From UBA7330 sp965243485 (GTDB lineage Bacteria; Bacteroidota; Bacteroidia; Cytophagales; Cyclobacteriaceae), in NCBI GenBank assembly GCA_965243485.1, contig CBDEVP010000001.1, positions 5,890,001 to 5,954,000 on the forward strand: DNA of 64,000 bases, written 5' to 3'. The position numbers and the translations under genes are program-made. Positions 63,301-64,000 of the stretch are shown here, piece after piece. Each line of letters opens with the position of its first letter. Position 1 is the first letter of the stretch. The notes below the pieces were generated by a model. That model had not been told where the DNA came from. It saw only the letters and a program-made list of their open reading frames with translations, and searched no databases.

Positions 63301-63454
63301 TTTTGTTGCCAATAATGTCCTGATACTAAAAAAATGGGTTGAGAATATTGATCCTGAACAGGCTTCCTTCTCATCGGACAACCTGAGTGGTATCGAAGAT
63401 CCTGCATTACCACCTACCCGGTCACTTGGATTTAATTTAAATGTTAGATTCTAA
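60311..63454 (+). CDS. SusC/RagA family TonB-linked outer-membrane transporter
   Basis: 1047 residues. Signal peptide to M-A-Q; carboxypeptidase-D-like domain (about 28-100, V-K-G-K-V-T-G-E-S-G and Y-S-L-R-V-S-D); plug with A-L-Q-E-V-V-V-T-A-L-G-I, L-I-V-V-N-G-V-P-I-D-N-S-N-F and D-I-E-S-M-T-V-L-K-G-A-A-A-S-A-L-Y-G-S-R-A-K-D-G; and a 22-strand barrel ending N-L-N-V-R-F. Forms the channel beneath a SusD lid; imports a ligand of unknown chemistry. The susD-like gene starts 29 bases later. Confidence 0.96.
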   Translation: MKKIYLLCSILLLLGFISMAQTGEQFEVKGKVTGESGTIPGASVLIKGTTTGTTTDMDGNYSLRVSDNSILVFSYVGFETQEIPVNGRTVIDVDMKTDIRALQEVVVTALGIEKDAKSLGYATATVDADQIATNRSVNFMNAIQGKVPGLNISGMGTGPAGTSKIRIRGQSSFGGQNSPLIVVNGVPIDNSNFGSTSGSRSTESSLSDGGSRTVSDGGDGLSSINPDDIESMTVLKGAAASALYGSRAKDGVIMITTKSGGKSGLVVEYNTNYTNETPLDFTDFQYEYGQGEGGLRPTSPNPTSGVWSFGEKFEPGMTQILFDGVEAPYEPVRDRIRKFYRNGQSFTNTVSVSSGGENGSVRLSASNLDNKGIVPNNTFKRQSVNLNFRQQLEQRFSVTGSMNYSHDRNENAPTVATQDLSTPTVIYSLSNSMPFDLLESEAEDEFGNERIYSRFRNRTNPYFVLNNHFNNITRDRVFGNVAARYNFTDWLYAQVRMGQDYTFRFQEDNGRPTGAASLGVAPAGFVNGEYRQDATRIRETNYDFIVGANQEFGAIGVDLTLGGNQMYRGIERNRQLATDFVVRDLYTLQNARVVNSSYDIIERKVNSLYGAAEINYKAWLYLNATLRNDWFSTLAPELRSISYPSLTGSFVFSQAFPNLPGWLDFGKVRAAYAEVGSDTDVAPYSNNLFYGTNANLYNGKSIGTISGDRIPSSTLSPMRVKEWEFGFEAKLLDNRLGLELSVYDKVTEDQILQVLSSNTSGYTSKLQNVGKSKNSGVEMLLTMVPVQTTNFQWNISFNAAFNESEVLDLGEGVTEIVLSQGEVRGQLWHVLGAPLGQLRGIGYLRDNNGNVIHDSNNGNYLTTPEYIALGQAIPRWVGGIFNSVNFKGVTLSVLVDFKLGHDLFSTTNFNAWRHGLHKGTLVGRETGLVIGEGVNEQGEPNAIGVPVDAWYGRIRGTNLMEPFAYNAGFWKIRQMSLGYDFTKHLTSVDFISGLRLDFVANNVLILKKWVENIDPEQASFSSDNLSGIEDPALPPTRSLGFNLNVRF

Positions 63455-63483
63455 GCATGTCAAACGCTAATAATCTTATCAAA

Positions 63484-64000
63484 ATGAAAAACCTACTAAT
63501 AAATATAATTTTTGTCACCAGCCTGCTGGTTATCACAGGCTGCGACGAAGGATTTGATGAATTGAACCGATCCAAAACAGACGTAACAGCGTTAGATCCG
63601 GCGATTGTATTAAATCAGGCTACTCTAACCACCGTACAGAGAGGAAATGCACTACCATTGGAGATGGCTTACGTTCAACACATTGTAACACCAAACAGTG
63701 GAGTACTAACCGGAGGTAACTATAACCAGGTGAATGTAACCCTCACTAATGGCAACTGGGACAATGCTTATCTGGAGGTAATCAAACATGCCGTAGATGT
63801 TATTAATACTACTGAGGGAGATCCTGAAAGATCAAATCTGTATCACATGGCCAGGATCATCAAGGCATATGGAATGATAATCATTACTGATACCTATGGA
63901 GATGCTCCATATACTGAAGCAGGAAGGGGTTATCTAAGTGACATTACCACCCCAAGATATGATTCACAGGAGAGTATATATAATGATATATTGACTGAAC
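63484..64000 (+). CDS. SusD/RagB family lipoprotein, 3' end cut by window
   Basis: 172 residues visible from ATG 63484. Signal peptide with lipobox V-I-T-G-C, then D-E-G-F-D-E-L-N. The SusD-like helical domain follows with L-N-Q-A-T-L, V-I-K-H-A-V-D-V-I-N-T and A-R-I-I-K-A-Y-G-M-I-I-I-T-D-T-Y-G-D-A-P-Y, as in the SusD-like 2 group. Forms the surface lid of the SusC-like transporter and binds the ligand. The remainder lies outside the window. Confidence 0.92.
   Translation, partial: MKNLLINIIFVTSLLVITGCDEGFDELNRSKTDVTALDPAIVLNQATLTTVQRGNALPLEMAYVQHIVTPNSGVLTGGNYNQVNVTLTNGNWDNAYLEVIKHAVDVINTTEGDPERSNLYHMARIIKAYGMIIITDTYGDAPYTEAGRGYLSDITTPRYDSQESIYNDILTE

Noticed and set aside
1..64000. tRNA, rRNA or CRISPR arrays
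   Set aside because: No acceptor-stem plus T-loop pattern, no rRNA core sequence and no spaced identical repeats were noticed. The 21-bp arrays have no spacers of CRISPR type.

Overview
The window looks like a chromosomal segment of a Bacteroidota bacterium, most likely order Cytophagales. The evidence is family content: PorX, a PorP/SprF protein with a type-B (CHU_C) type IX secretion sorting domain, a fused LpxC-FabZ, a SusC/SusD pair, TonB-linked receptors and Uma2 nucleases. Several promoters fit the Bacteroidota TTTG / TAnnTTTG pattern, and GTG or TTG starts are frequent. No tRNA, rRNA, CRISPR array, intact transposase or prophage gene was seen.

Region 1 (1-9.1 kb): a DUF1080 lipoprotein cut by the left edge; a leftward porX-tsaE-ald operon with overlapping ends; and a rightward HD hydrolase followed by lpxD, lpxC/fabZ, lpxA and an ABC ATPase in a tight lipid A operon. 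Region 2 (9-24.5 kb): small exported proteins, acylphosphatase, a deoxyhypusine-synthase-like protein, an ECF sigma factor with an anti-sigma protein that seems to cross both membranes, a lipoprotein of the peptidylarginine/agmatine deiminase family, ychF, an AI-2E-type permease, a PUR protein, a DUF58 protein, ferredoxin, a LuxC-type reductase and aconitase. Region 3 (24.6-43.8 kb): msrA, uup, a candidate structured RNA with its own promoter and terminator, an exported nucleoside-hydrolase-like protein, thioredoxin, a DNA polymerase III alpha subunit fused to a proofreading exonuclease, tandem Uma2 genes and an AddAB-type helicase-nuclease pair.

Region 4 (43.8-46.5 kb) is an accessory strip poor in genes: palindromes, three copies of a dispersed repeat, a ~120-bp inverted repeat, two arrays of a 21-bp repeat with phased A-tracts, and a broken gene. 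Just after it, with its own promoter, is a three-gene operon (46.5-51.5 kb): a 982-residue repetitive exported protein, a type-B T9SS cargo and a PorP/SprF outer-membrane protein. This is probably a surface adhesin or filament cassette and is the most system-like locus here.

Region 5 (51.5-64 kb): rsgA, an ABM-like protein, a TetR-type/ABC1-kinase pair, a TonB-dependent receptor, a DUF1593 nucleoside-hydrolase-like lipoprotein, an AraC regulator and a SusC/SusD pair cut by the right edge. The last four genes look like the start of a nutrient utilisation locus.
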